Positions 23,096 through 33,453 of a stretch of DNA of 53,228 nucleotides are shown in pieces. The notes beneath the pieces were generated by a model. It was not told the origin of the DNA. It worked only from the letters and a program-made list of their open reading frames with translations, and did not search any database. The DNA is from an uncultured beta proteobacterium (GTDB lineage Bacteria; Pseudomonadota; Gammaproteobacteria; Burkholderiales; Burkholderiaceae_C). How positions within the stretch are numbered: the stretch's first letter is position 1; every line of letters begins with the position of its first letter. A program made the translations under genes and the position numbers. Location of the stretch: positions 1-53,228 of the forward strand of contig CAIKVZ010000020.1 of the NCBI GenBank assembly GCA_903830985.1. Direction: 5' to 3'.

Positions 23096-26000
23096 ATGGG
23101 TGCGCGCAAACTGCAGCAACTGATCCCCGACGCGTCACCGGCCCTGTGCCAGATGCTGGACCCGGCCCGAGGCGCTTTGCAGCCGCCGGTGCGCGCCGAG
23201 ATATTTGGCCTGCAGCGCTTTGCCCAGCATGGCGCCAGTCTCGGGACGACGCACCGTGCAGAGTGCTCCAACAGCCGCTCCATGACGTTCTTTCCGCGTC
23301 TGCGCAGCAACATCCAGACGCTGCGCGAGGCGCACCACTACATCGCGGTGCAAGCCAGCACGGGCTACGACATCAGTCCGGCGGCCGAGTGGCTGCTCGA
23401 CAATTTTCACCTGATCGACGCCCAACTCAAGGAAATTCACGAAGGCCTGCCGCGCAACTACTTTCGTTCCCTGCCGATGTTGCTGGACGAGCCGCTGGCC
23501 GGACTGCCTCGGGTCTATGGTGTGGCCTGGGCCTTCGTGGCGCACACCGACGGTGCCTTCGACGAAGAACTGCTGGTGCAGTTTCTCAGCGCCTACCAGG
23601 ACACGCGCGAACTCAATCTGGGCGAAATGTGGGCCCTGCCCACCACCTTGCGCGTACTGCTGATCGAGAACCTGCGCCGACTGGCCGAGCGCGTGGCCAC
23701 GCTCAAGGCGGCGCGCGAAATTGCCAACCTGTGCTGCAACCATCTGCAGCGCTATCCCGTGACGGTGCTCGACCAGTTGCTGCAACTGCTCAACGAGCGC
23801 GGCGTGGGGCGCATGTTCCTGTCGCAGATGGCACAGCGCCTGCAAGACCGCCGCGCCGCTGGCGACGTGCACTACCCGGCGCAATACCATGAATGGTTGC
23901 ACGGCGCGCTGCCCGACCTGGCAGCGGCGCAAACCCAGCAAAGCGCCGATCAGGCGGCCGACAATCTGAGCGTGAGCAACGCCGTGCTGTCACTGCGCGC
24001 CATCGGCGCTGCCGACTGGCCCGACATCATCGCGCGCGCCAGCACGCTGATGCGCCTCATGCTCCAGTCCGAAGTATTTGCCAGCGAGGACGTCGGCACC
24101 CGCGACCAGACCCTGCACGGCATCGAACGCCTGGCGCGGCGCTGCACCAAACCTGAGGTCGAGGTTGGCCAGGCGCTGCTGGGGCTGATGCAGGCAGGCG
24201 CGGGCGACAGCAGCGTGGCCGGCCATTGGCTCAGCGGCGCCGGTCGCGCTCAGCTCTGGGCTGCACTGGGCCTGCGTCAGGGCTGGGCCTTGCGATGGCC
24301 CACACTGGCCCGCAATGCAGCCCTGCCGCTGTACCTGGGCGCGCTGCTGCTGAGCACGGTGGCTCTGGTGGGCTGGATGCTGCAAGGCGGTCACGTCGCG
24401 CTGGCCGCGCTGGGCTGGCCCGGTGCCTTGGGCGCGGCGCTGCTGCTGTGGCCGGCCTCCGAGGCGGTGGTGGCCGTGGTGAACCGGCTCATCAGCGAGT
24501 CCGCCCGGCCGCAACACCTGCCGCGGCTCGCCTTGCTGGGCGGCATACCGCCCGAGCACCGGGTCATGGTGGTGATTCCCGCCATGCTCAGCAGCGCCGG
24601 CACGGTGCGGGACCTGGTGCGTCGACTGCAGTTGCACTACATCGCCAATCCGGAACGGCACACGCAGTTCGCCCTGCTCAGCGACTGGGCCGACGCTGAC
24701 GCCGAGCACGCGCCGGCCGACGCGTCCCTGCTGGACGCCGCGGTTCAGGGTCTGCGCGAGCTCAACCAGCGCTACCCGCAACCCGACACTGACGTGGGCG
24801 TCGCGCCGCGTTTCATCCTGCTGCACCGGGCGCGCGTTTTTTGCGAAACCGAGCAGCGCTGGATTGGTTGGGAGCGCAAGCGTGGCAAGCTCGAGCAACT
24901 CATCGCCGCCGTGGCACAGTCCCAGGCGGGTCCTTTTCTGGACCTGGGTGAACTGTCGCGCATTGCCGCAGGCACCGCTTATCTGGTGACGCTGGACAGC
25001 GACACCCAGTTGCCACCCGGTCGCTTGCGCGAACTCGTTGGCGTGGCGGCGCACCCGCAGAATCAGCCCGAGCTCGACAGCACCGGGCGCCAGGTGGTGC
25101 GCGGCTATGGCATCCTGCAGCCGCGGGTCGCCACACCGCTGCCGGCACCGCGCGACTTCACCCTCTACCACTGGCTGTTTGCCGGCCAATGCGGCATCGA
25201 TCCCTACAGCGCAGCCACCTCCGAGGTCTACCAGGACCTGTTTGGCGAGGGCAGCTTCACCGGCAAGGGCCTGCTCAACGTGCGTGCCATGCACGCAGTA
25301 TTGACCGGGCGCTTGCCGCAGGGCCAGGTGCTGAGCCACGACCTGCTGGAGGGCTCCATGGCGCGCTGCGCCGCGGTGACCGACATCACGGTGATCGAGG
25401 AGGCCCCTTTTCATGCCGACGTCGCCGCCTCGCGCGTGCACCGCTGGACCCGCGGCGACTGGCAATTGCTGCCCTTTTTGTGGCAACCCGCGCGTTACCC
25501 GCTGCGCGCCATCAATCGCTGGAAGATGTTCGACAACCTGCGCCGCTCGCTGGTGGCGCCGATGTCGCTGGCCTTGCTGCTGGCGGCGCTGGGGGGCGCG
25601 CTGCTGTCCCCCTGGAGCGCTTTGGTCCTGGTGCTGGCGGCTTTTTCCGCGGGTCCACTGATGGGTGCGGTGGCCGGGCTTGCGCCCAGCCGTGATGACG
25701 TGGCCAAGCTGCATTTCTATCGCCAGGCCGGCGCCGATCTGCTGCGTGCGCTGTGCGGCGGGCTCTGGCATCTGGCGTCACTGCTGGCGCAATCCATGCT
25801 GTCGCTGGATGCGATCATTCGCGCCGTTTACCGCACGTTCGTGAGCCGGCGCCATTTGCTGCAGTGGACCACGGCCGCCGCGGCGCAGGCCAGCGCCAGG
25901 AGCGGCTTGGCCGCACTGGTGCGCCAGCACTGGAAGGAGCCGCTGCTGGCCCTGCTGCTGCTGGGTGGACTCATGCGCTTCACGTCCAACCCCGGGCTGG

Positions 26001-29000
26001 CGTTGACGCTGTGCTTGGTCTGGGGCGCGTCGCCGCTGTGGACCTGGTGGGTCAGTCGCTCGCGCGCCGTGTGCCGCGACGCCGTGCTGGCCGCTGATGA
26101 CCGTGCCTATCTGGACGGCATTGCGCGCGACACCTGGCGCTTTTTCGAACGCTGCGTGACGCCGGCCGAGAACCATCTGCCACCCGACAACCTGCAGATC
26201 ACGCCCTACGAGATGCTGGCGCACCGCACCTCGCCCACGAACATCGGTCTTTACCTGCTGAGCGTCGCCTGCGCCCGTGAATTCGGCTGGATCGGCACGC
26301 AGCAACTGCTGACGCGCCTGCAGGCCACGCTGGGCACGCTGGCGAAGTTGCAGCGCCATCGCGGACAGTTTCTGAACTGGTACGACACGCAAAGCTGCGC
26401 ACCGCTGCTGCCGATGTACGTCTCCACAGTGGACAGTGGCAACCTGTGCGCGCATTTGCTGGCCGTGGCCCAGGCCTGCCGCGAACTGGCGCGCGCGCCC
26501 TTTGACACGCAGGCCCTGCAACGCGCGCTGGCGGCGTCGCATGCGCGGCTGGCACCGCTGCTTGCCGCCTGGCCCGACATCGCGCCCACGCTGCTGGGCG
26601 ACTCGGCCCTGGCGCGCCTGCTGGCCGAGCCGCAGGCGCTGGCGCAGTGCAGCGCGCGGCATGAGCTGATGGAGGACCTGCTGCTGGCCGCAGTCGCCGA
26701 GCTCGCGGCCCTGCGACCGCCAGCCACCGAGCCCATGGCGCCGCTGCCCGTGAGCCGTGGCGATGAGTTGGCCTGGGCGCTGGGCGACCATCTGGCGACG
26801 CTGCGCTGCGCGCTGGACGACGCGCAAGCGGCGTGCGCTGGCGCCGCCGCGTCAGCCAGTACCCAGTTGCTGGCGCTGGCGCACGCCTGCGAACAGCTGG
26901 TGATGCAGGCCGATTTCGGCTTTTTGTACCACCGCAAGCGCCGCCTGCTGCACATTGGTTTTCGCGTCGCCGAGCAGCAACTCGATGCCGGCTTTTACGA
27001 TCTGCTGGCGTCCGAGTCGCGTTTGACGAGCTTGCTGGCGCTGGCCAAGGGTGACGTGCCGGTGCGCCACTGGAAAGCGCTGGGGCGTCCCTTCTTTGCT
27101 GCGGGCTCGCTGGCCGGATTGCGTTCCTGGTCGGGTTCGATGTTCGAATACCTGATGCCCGGCCTGGTGCTGGACGAGCCCTATGGCAGCGTGCTGCACG
27201 AGGCCGGCCAAGCCGCGCTGCGCAAGCAGATGGCGTACGCGCAAACGCACGACGTGCCCTGGGGCATCTCCGAATCGGCGTATGCGGGCAGCGACCACAC
27301 CCTGGCCTACCAGTACGCGCCACAGGGTGTGCCGAGCCTGGCGCTGCGCCGCACACCGAGCGACGAGTTGGTGGTTGCGCCCTACGCCACGGCGCTGGCC
27401 GCGCAGTTGGCGCCGCACCTGGCCAGCGGCAACTTTGCCGCGCTGCAGGCGCTGCAGGCACGGGCCCGTTACGGCTTCATCGAGGCGCTGGATTTCACCG
27501 CTGCGCGCCAGTCCAGGGGTGAACGCTGCACCCCCGTTGCCACGTTCATGGCGCACCATCAGGGAATGAGCATCGTGGCCCTGGCCAATGTGCTGTTGGG
27601 CGCGCCGGCACAGCGCTGGGGCATGGCCAATGAGCATATCGAAGCCGTGGTCTCGCTGCTGCACGAACGCACGCCACGCGAAGTGAGCCAGCAGTATCGG
27701 GCGCGCACGGCACCGGCGCAGCGCTCGCCGCAGCGTCGACGCGCATCGGGCTTGTTGCGCGAAGTGCGTCCAGGTGCGGCCGCGATAGCGCCCACACACG
27801 TGCTGTCCAATGGACGCTACAGCGTGTCGCTGCGGGCCAATGGTGCCGGGGCCAGCCGTTGGGGTCAGGTCGGTGTCAGTCGCTGGCGCGACGACGCCTT
27901 GCGCGACGCCTACGGCAGCTTTCTCTTCGTGCGTGGGCAAAACCAGGCGGTCGACGCCACGCAACCGCGCCCGGTGTCGCTCACCCAGCACCCTGCGCCC
28001 GACGCAGCAGCGCAATACGAGTGCAGCTTCCACGCCGACCGGGTGTGCTTCGAGGCACAGTGGCCGGCGCTGCGCAGCCGGGCCATGGTCTGGGTCAGTC
28101 CGGAGGACGACATCGAGTTCCGTCAGGTCGAGTTGCGCAACCTGGGTGACAGCACTCTGGAGATCGAACTGCTGTCCGCCTTTGAGGTGACGCTGGCCGA
28201 GGCCCGGGCCGACGAGGCACACCCGGCGTTTTCCAAGCTGTTTGTGCGCGCCCAATGGCAGGCCGAGCACCAGGCGCTGGTGTTTGAGCGCAAGCCGCGG
28301 CTGGCCACCGAGCGCGGCATGCTGGCGGCGCATTTTCTGACCGATATTGACGCGCACCTGCTGGGGGTGAGTTGTCAGACCGACCGGCAGCGCTGGTTCG
28401 GGCGCAACCAGCGCGCCAGCCACCCGCTGGCCAGCCTGGACGCCCTGCCGCAGGCGGGTGAAGCCCTGGCGCTGGACACCGGGCTGGACCCGGTGTGCGT
28501 GCTGGCGGTGCGCCTGCGCATTGCGCCGCATGCCAAGGCCCTGCTGACCTTTGCCACGGCGGCCAGCGACAACGCCGGCACGCTGCACGCGGTGATCGAC
28601 AAATACCGCCAATCCAGCCATGTGCAGCGCGCCTCGCTGATGTCGGCCACGCTCGCCGGAATCCGCCTGCGCAGCCTGCGCATCAGTCCGGAAAATTTCG
28701 CCGCCATCCAGACCCTGAGCACGGCACTGGTGCTGAGCCTGTCGCGCCCGCAGCCGCCAACGCGACCCGGTGGCGCGCTGCCGGTCCCGTTTTGCGACCG
28801 CCGCCTGCTCTGGCGCTTCGGCATTTCGGGTGAGCGCCCCATGCTGTGCGTCTCGGCCGATGTGGTGCAGGCGCTGGGCCTGCTGCGCTCCCTGAGCCAG
28901 GGCCTGAGCATTTGGGCCTGGGGCGGCGTGGCCTGCGACCTGGTGGTGGTGAACGCCGAACCCGCCTCCTACGACATGCCGCTGCAGCGCGAAATCTCCT

Positions 29001-31717
29001 TGCTGCGCGAACGCCATCTGGCCGAAAGTGCGGCCAACAGTGCGGTCGTGACCGGCCTGTACCTGCTGCGCGCCGACGAACTCTCGGCTTCGGAACTGGC
29101 CACGCTGCAGGCCATGGCGAGGGTCTGGTTGCACGCCGACGGGCGCCCGTTGCTGCAGCATGTGCAGGATTGGGAGGCCCTGCATGAAGCGGCCCGCGAT
29201 GCGCGCGAAGCGGTGTCGACTTCTCCCGTGGCGAGCAGCTTTGGCGTGGCGACGGTGCCGGCGCCCGCCGTGGGTGAGTTTGTCCCCGGCACCGGCGAGT
29301 TCGTGTTCGACGTCGACCGTCAAAGGCGACCCATCCGGCCCTGGATCAACGTGCTGTCGAACCCGGATTTCGGAGCCCAGATTTCGGAAGCCGGCGGCGG
29401 TTACAGCTGGGCCGTGAACAGCCGTCTGAACCAGCTCACCGCCTGGTCCAACGATCCGGTGCTGGATCCGCCGGCCGAATGGTTCTTGCTGCAGGACCTG
29501 GCATCGCGGCGCGTCTGGAGCGTCACGCCGGGTGCCTGGGGCGAGGAACGCGCCGCCTACCGGGTGACGCATGGCCAGGGCCACACCACGGTGCAGCATC
29601 GCCATGACGATCTCGAGGTCACGGTGCTGTGGTGTGTCGACGCCCATAGCAGCGTCAAGCAGGTTCGCCTGACGCTGCTCAACCATGGCACGCGTGTGCT
29701 GCGCTTGCGCATGGTCGGCATGGTGGAGTGGCTCATGGGGGCCAACCGCAGCGACCGGGCCACGGTGCAAACTGCGCTGGCCAACGGTCTTGCAAGCCGC
29801 TGCATGGCCTTGCTGGCGACGCAGCCGGAGCGCTCGGCCGGTTTTGGCGAGGGCACGGCTTTTCTGGCGTTGTTGGGCGCGGCCGTGGACGACACGGATT
29901 GGACCTGCGACCGGCGCGAGTGCTTTGACGCGCGCGGCGCCCTGGTGCTGCCCGATCATTTGGGGCAGGGCAGCGGCGTCGGGCTCGACTCCTGCGCCGC
30001 GCTGTCAACCGTGCTGTCGCTACCCGCTGGTGGCACCGTGCAACGGGTGTTCCTCCTGGGTTACGCTGGCAACCCGGACGCGGCCCAGGCGCTGATCGCG
30101 GCGGCAGCCCAGCTCGATGCGCAGCAGCGCCTGGACAGCGTGCACAGCCTGTGGGACGGGCTGCTCGGCGCCACCACGGTGCAAACGCCGGATCCGCTGT
30201 TTGACGCGCTGGTGAACCGCTGGCTGCTGTACCAGACGGTGTCGTGCCGCCTGTGGGCCAAGGCCGGCTTCTATCAGGCAGGTGGCGCCACCGGCTTTCG
30301 CGACCAGTTGCAGGACGCGATGGCGCTGGCCTGGGCCGCGCCCGAGTTGCTGCGCGAGCAGATACTGCTGTGCGCGTCTCGCCAGTTTGCGCAGGGCGAT
30401 GTGCAACCCTGGTGGCATGCGCCCGGCGGCGGCGGCGTGCGCACCCATTTTTCCGACGACCTGCTGTGGCTGGGTCACGCCTGCGTGCACTACCTGCGCG
30501 CCACCGGTGACGATGCGCTGCTCGACAGCCAGGTGCCTTTCCTGGAAGGCGTGGCCATTCCCGAAGGTGCCGAGGACGCCTACTACACGCCCAGCGTGAG
30601 CACTGAGCAGGCCAGCGTGTATGAGCACGCGGCGCGCGCCATCGATCACAGTCTGCGGGTGGGTGTGCACGGCCTGCCGCTGATGGGCAGCGGTGACTGG
30701 AACGACGGCATGAACCGGGTCGGGCACGAGGGGCGAGGCGAGTCGGTCTGGCTGGGCTGGTTCCTGTGCCTTCTGGTCGCCGACTTTGTGCCGCTGGCGC
30801 GCCGCCGCGGCGAGGAAGCGCGTGCCGCGCGTTGGGAGAACGCCGCGCTGGGCTGGAAGGCTGCGTTGGCCGGACCGGCCTGGGATGGGCAATGGTTTCG
30901 GCGCGCCTTCTTTGACGACGGGCAGGCGCTTGGATCCCAGGCCAACACCGAGGCGCGCATCGACCTGATCGCACAGGCCTGGGCCGTCTTGTCAGGGGTT
31001 GCGCCAGCGGCCTCGCAGCGCATGGCGCTGGCCGCGGTGCAAGTACGGCTCGTGGACGCCGACGCCGGACTCATCCGGCTGCTCGATCCACCGCTGGCAG
31101 AGGCCCAACCCAGCGCCGGCTATATCCAGGCTTATCCGCCTGGGGTGCGGGAGAACGGCGGCCAGTACAGCCACGCCGGTGTCTGGGCGTTGATGGCCCA
31201 GGCCCAGGCTTGCGTGGCGGGGGTGTTGCCCGACGCAGGCAGCGCCGATACGGTGTACCGCTTTTTCACCTGGCTGAGTCCGGCGCACCGCGCGCACGAT
31301 CCGGTGCGTGGCCCGGTGTACGGCATCGAGCCCTACGCCGTGGCCGGCGACGTCTACTCTCAGGCACCCTATGTGGGGCGCGGCGGCTGGAGCTGGTACA
31401 CGGGTGCTGCCGCATGGCTGCAGCGCAGTGCCATCGAGTCGATCTTCGGCCTGCACCAGGGTGCACGGGAGCTGTTCTTCACACCCTGCCTGCCCACCCA
31501 CTGGCCACGCGCCGAACTCACGCTGCGCCGCGATGAGCGCAGCCTGCGTTTCATTTTGCTGCGTGCTGCAGTCGGGGCCGCACCGGCCGCCGCTTGGCCG
31601 GCTGGTGCGTTGCCGCTGCGCCCCGGCGAGCCGCTGGCGTGGCAGCAGCAGACACAACACAGCTGCTTCGTCATCGAGTTGCCTGCGGCGCCTGCCGGCG
31701 CCGCGCCCTGCGCTTGA
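23096..31717 (+). CDS. ndvB: Cyclic beta-1,2-glucan synthase (NdvB/ChvB type)
   Basis: The product is 2873 residues, close to the usual length of NdvB. In order: an N-terminal region with RAEIFGLQRFAQHGASL and FHLIDAQLKEIHEGLPRNYF; membrane helices near 410-460; a GT84 glycosyltransferase (LVTLDSDTQLPPGRLREL near 630); more helices near 815-870; a glycoamylase-like domain (LRSWSGSMFEYLMPGLVLDE near 1345); and two GH94 phosphorylase-like parts, the last containing GDWNDGMNRVG near 2533. Such enzymes make periplasmic cyclic glucans involved in osmotic adaptation and surface interaction. The start at 23096 is supported because the family N-terminus begins within the first 35 residues. Linkage is inferred from family only. 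Confidence 0.93.
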   Translation: MGARKLQQLIPDASPALCQMLDPARGALQPPVRAEIFGLQRFAQHGASLGTTHRAECSNSRSMTFFPRLRSNIQTLREAHHYIAVQASTGYDISPAAEWLLDNFHLIDAQLKEIHEGLPRNYFRSLPMLLDEPLAGLPRVYGVAWAFVAHTDGAFDEELLVQFLSAYQDTRELNLGEMWALPTTLRVLLIENLRRLAERVATLKAAREIANLCCNHLQRYPVTVLDQLLQLLNERGVGRMFLSQMAQRLQDRRAAGDVHYPAQYHEWLHGALPDLAAAQTQQSADQAADNLSVSNAVLSLRAIGAADWPDIIARASTLMRLMLQSEVFASEDVGTRDQTLHGIERLARRCTKPEVEVGQALLGLMQAGAGDSSVAGHWLSGAGRAQLWAALGLRQGWALRWPTLARNAALPLYLGALLLSTVALVGWMLQGGHVALAALGWPGALGAALLLWPASEAVVAVVNRLISESARPQHLPRLALLGGIPPEHRVMVVIPAMLSSAGTVRDLVRRLQLHYIANPERHTQFALLSDWADADAEHAPADASLLDAAVQGLRELNQRYPQPDTDVGVAPRFILLHRARVFCETEQRWIGWERKRGKLEQLIAAVAQSQAGPFLDLGELSRIAAGTAYLVTLDSDTQLPPGRLRELVGVAAHPQNQPELDSTGRQVVRGYGILQPRVATPLPAPRDFTLYHWLFAGQCGIDPYSAATSEVYQDLFGEGSFTGKGLLNVRAMHAVLTGRLPQGQVLSHDLLEGSMARCAAVTDITVIEEAPFHADVAASRVHRWTRGDWQLLPFLWQPARYPLRAINRWKMFDNLRRSLVAPMSLALLLAALGGALLSPWSALVLVLAAFSAGPLMGAVAGLAPSRDDVAKLHFYRQAGADLLRALCGGLWHLASLLAQSMLSLDAIIRAVYRTFVSRRHLLQWTTAAAAQASARSGLAALVRQHWKEPLLALLLLGGLMRFTSNPGLALTLCLVWGASPLWTWWVSRSRAVCRDAVLAADDRAYLDGIARDTWRFFERCVTPAENHLPPDNLQITPYEMLAHRTSPTNIGLYLLSVACAREFGWIGTQQLLTRLQATLGTLAKLQRHRGQFLNWYDTQSCAPLLPMYVSTVDSGNLCAHLLAVAQACRELARAPFDTQALQRALAASHARLAPLLAAWPDIAPTLLGDSALARLLAEPQALAQCSARHELMEDLLLAAVAELAALRPPATEPMAPLPVSRGDELAWALGDHLATLRCALDDAQAACAGAAASASTQLLALAHACEQLVMQADFGFLYHRKRRLLHIGFRVAEQQLDAGFYDLLASESRLTSLLALAKGDVPVRHWKALGRPFFAAGSLAGLRSWSGSMFEYLMPGLVLDEPYGSVLHEAGQAALRKQMAYAQTHDVPWGISESAYAGSDHTLAYQYAPQGVPSLALRRTPSDELVVAPYATALAAQLAPHLASGNFAALQALQARARYGFIEALDFTAARQSRGERCTPVATFMAHHQGMSIVALANVLLGAPAQRWGMANEHIEAVVSLLHERTPREVSQQYRARTAPAQRSPQRRRASGLLREVRPGAAAIAPTHVLSNGRYSVSLRANGAGASRWGQVGVSRWRDDALRDAYGSFLFVRGQNQAVDATQPRPVSLTQHPAPDAAAQYECSFHADRVCFEAQWPALRSRAMVWVSPEDDIEFRQVELRNLGDSTLEIELLSAFEVTLAEARADEAHPAFSKLFVRAQWQAEHQALVFERKPRLATERGMLAAHFLTDIDAHLLGVSCQTDRQRWFGRNQRASHPLASLDALPQAGEALALDTGLDPVCVLAVRLRIAPHAKALLTFATAASDNAGTLHAVIDKYRQSSHVQRASLMSATLAGIRLRSLRISPENFAAIQTLSTALVLSLSRPQPPTRPGGALPVPFCDRRLLWRFGISGERPMLCVSADVVQALGLLRSLSQGLSIWAWGGVACDLVVVNAEPASYDMPLQREISLLRERHLAESAANSAVVTGLYLLRADELSASELATLQAMARVWLHADGRPLLQHVQDWEALHEAARDAREAVSTSPVASSFGVATVPAPAVGEFVPGTGEFVFDVDRQRRPIRPWINVLSNPDFGAQISEAGGGYSWAVNSRLNQLTAWSNDPVLDPPAEWFLLQDLASRRVWSVTPGAWGEERAAYRVTHGQGHTTVQHRHDDLEVTVLWCVDAHSSVKQVRLTLLNHGTRVLRLRMVGMVEWLMGANRSDRATVQTALANGLASRCMALLATQPERSAGFGEGTAFLALLGAAVDDTDWTCDRRECFDARGALVLPDHLGQGSGVGLDSCAALSTVLSLPAGGTVQRVFLLGYAGNPDAAQALIAAAAQLDAQQRLDSVHSLWDGLLGATTVQTPDPLFDALVNRWLLYQTVSCRLWAKAGFYQAGGATGFRDQLQDAMALAWAAPELLREQILLCASRQFAQGDVQPWWHAPGGGGVRTHFSDDLLWLGHACVHYLRATGDDALLDSQVPFLEGVAIPEGAEDAYYTPSVSTEQASVYEHAARAIDHSLRVGVHGLPLMGSGDWNDGMNRVGHEGRGESVWLGWFLCLLVADFVPLARRRGEEARAARWENAALGWKAALAGPAWDGQWFRRAFFDDGQALGSQANTEARIDLIAQAWAVLSGVAPAASQRMALAAVQVRLVDADAGLIRLLDPPLAEAQPSAGYIQAYPPGVRENGGQYSHAGVWALMAQAQACVAGVLPDAGSADTVYRFFTWLSPAHRAHDPVRGPVYGIEPYAVAGDVYSQAPYVGRGGWSWYTGAAAWLQRSAIESIFGLHQGARELFFTPCLPTHWPRAELTLRRDERSLRFILLRAAVGAAPAAAWPAGALPLRPGEPLAWQQQTQHSCFVIELPAAPAGAAPCA

Positions 31718-31862
31718 GGATAGTCAAGCGATATGCGCGGCGCTGTCCTACACAGCAAGGTGATGCACGACTATGGCCGCAGCGGACCCGCCCTCCTACA
31801 GTCAATGCATCGGCCTGGAGCAAGTTCTGTTTTGGGCGACCCTTAACCCACAGGAGATTCCC
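31718..31862 (+). promoter_or_regulatory. Upstream region of the BON gene with shared promoter-like element
   Basis: CCTACAGTCAATGCATCG (31795-31812) is nearly identical to the element at 21278-21295, including ATGG 18 nt upstream. TACAGT may be a -10 box, giving a leader of about 55 nt before ATG 31863. The TGTGC-N6-GCACA operator is absent at the matching position. Confidence 0.5.
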
Positions 31863-32177
31863 ATGAACATTCGTACCGCCCTGATCGCCGCCATGACCGC
31901 CGGCATGCTGCTCACCGCCACCGGCTGCGCCGTGACGCGTGGCCAGGAAACTGTCGGCGCCTACGTCGATGACGCCACCATCACCACCCAGGTGAAGGCC
32001 CGCATGTTGGACAACAAACAGGTCGCCGGTACGTCCATCAGTGTGGAAACGCTCAACGGAACCGTGATGCTGTCGGGCTTTGCCAAGAGCGCCAACGAAC
32101 GCAACATGGCCGAGAGCATTGCGCGCGGCGTCAACGGCACGAAAGCCGTGCGCAACGAAATCGCCATTCGGCCCTGA
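31863..32177 (+). CDS. BON domain lipoprotein (OsmY-like)
   Basis: The product is 104 residues, starting at ATG 31863 with CAGGAG 7 nt upstream. The lipoprotein signal ends LLTATGC. One BON domain follows (DDATITTQVKARMLDN, SISVETLNGTVMLSGFAKS, ARGVNGTKAVRNEIAIRP). BON proteins bind phospholipid at the periplasmic face and are typical osmotic-stress or envelope-stress products. It stands alone, with a terminator at 32239-32270. Its promoter region shares an element with the DUF4398 gene rather than the CRP/FNR-type site of its neighbours. Confidence 0.93.
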   Translation: MNIRTALIAAMTAGMLLTATGCAVTRGQETVGAYVDDATITTQVKARMLDNKQVAGTSISVETLNGTVMLSGFAKSANERNMAESIARGVNGTKAVRNEIAIRP

Positions 32178-32238
32178 AGCCGGGCGCCGCACGGCGCCTG
32201 ACTGTCCTGCCATGGGCGCGAGCCCGTGACCAAACGAC

Positions 32239-32270
32239 GCCCCGCCTGCAAGCAGCCGGGGCTTTGTTTT
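32239..32270 (+). terminator. Rho-independent terminator after the BON gene
   Basis: GCCCCG (32239-32244) pairs with CGGGGC (32257-32262) across a 12-base loop, followed by TTTGTTTT. A second GC-rich hairpin (GGCGCC-GCAC-GGCGCC) lies just upstream near 32184-32199 without a T-run. Confidence 0.75.
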
Positions 32271-32327
32271 GTGCGCTTGCTTGTGCGCTTGCGCTGGCAC
32301 AGCAGGGACGCATCAAGCGTGTGCAAT

Positions 32328-32369
32328 GAGCGCCAGCGAACGGACTGAAAACCGGCTGCGCCTTAGTCT
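32328..32369 (+). promoter_or_regulatory. Predicted CRP/FNR-type operator and -10 box for collagen-like gene 1
   Basis: GAGCGCCAGCGAACGGAC begins at 32328. TAGTCT (32364-32369) is exactly 29.5 nt from the centre. The predicted leader to ATG 32563 is unusually long, about 187 nt. Another GTGCGC-rich patch at 32283-32302 lacks a correctly spaced -10. Confidence 0.6.
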
Positions 32370-32460
32370 CAAAACAGTCGCAACAGGCGTACGCTTCAAA
32401 GCCCGAAGGGACAACGACCCAAGGCACTCGAAGCGGCGATGTTGCCTTGCGCTGGCCTGA

Positions 32461-32955
<495 letters not shown>

Positions 32956-32963
32956 GCACTGCA

Positions 32964-32990
32964 GACAGGGCCGTTCGGCCCTGTCCTGTT
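32964..32990. terminator. Bidirectional terminator between convergent genes
   Basis: GACAGGGCCG (32964-32973) pairs perfectly with CGGCCCTGTC (32976-32985) around a TT loop, followed by CTGTTT. It lies between the collagen-like gene ending at 32955 and the leftward gene ending at 33008. Confidence 0.75.
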
Positions 32991-33007
32991 TGGCTGCGCC
33001 ACGCCCC

Positions 33008-33388
33008 TCACTTTGCGGGCTGGGTCGTCACCGTCGTGCGCAGTACGCCGCCCTCGGCCACGCTGCCTTGCACCTCCCCTTCGCCACGCATGCGCGCTTC
33101 GCAGTCGTTGCGCTCAGCTCCGGTCAGATCGGCGCAGCGTTGCCGTGCATTTACCGGGTAGGGGGGGGCGGCGTTGTTCAGTCCTCCCTTCACGGCTTCG
33201 GCCAGGGCGTTGCGCGCCTCCAGCCGGCAGGTGGCCGGGCTCTGGTTCGACTGGCCGCTGTCGCACACATGCATTTCCTGGCGATAACGCGCCTGCGCCG
33301 CCGCGTGGTTGGGCGCAGCCAGCGCCTGACCGGCCAGCAGTGCGGCGCACAGGACAGTGGACGAAATTCGAAAGTGGCAATGGTTCAT
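33008..33388 (-). CDS. Periplasmic protein of unknown function with conserved cysteines
   Basis: The product is 126 residues. The ATG at 33388 with AAGGAG 6 nt upstream sets the start, and a signal peptide ends GQALA. The mature part has four cysteines in two pairs (HVCDSGQSNQSPATCRLEAR and RQRCADLTGAERNDCEARM), which suggests two disulfides, and a flexible C-terminus. I do not recognise a named family, although this arrangement is common in Burkholderiales proteins of unknown function. It diverges from the AsmA gene and shares one operator with it (33440-33453). Confidence 0.8.
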   Translation of the reverse strand: MNHCHFRISSTVLCAALLAGQALAAPNHAAAQARYRQEMHVCDSGQSNQSPATCRLEARNALAEAVKGGLNNAAPPYPVNARQRCADLTGAERNDCEARMRGEGEVQGSVAEGGVLRTTVTTQPAK

Positions 33389-33411
33389 GAGAACTCCTTG
33401 ATGAATCCCAA

Positions 33412-33453
33412 AGCCTAGGCGAGGCGACCCGTCAAGTATGTGCGTTCGCGCAC
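33412..33453 (-). promoter_or_regulatory. Predicted CRP/FNR-type operator and -10 box, leftward arm of a shared site
   Basis: The same palindrome (33440-33453) is used leftward with TAGGCT (33412-33417), exactly 29.5 nt from the centre. The leader to ATG 33388 is about 17 nt. Confidence 0.68.

Noticed and set aside
26852-29959. A 1035-residue antisense frame inside the glucan synthase gene
   Set aside because: It is the mirror of a high-GC coding frame, rich in His, Arg and Gln, with no family features or ribosome site; the sense frame has clear NdvB domains.
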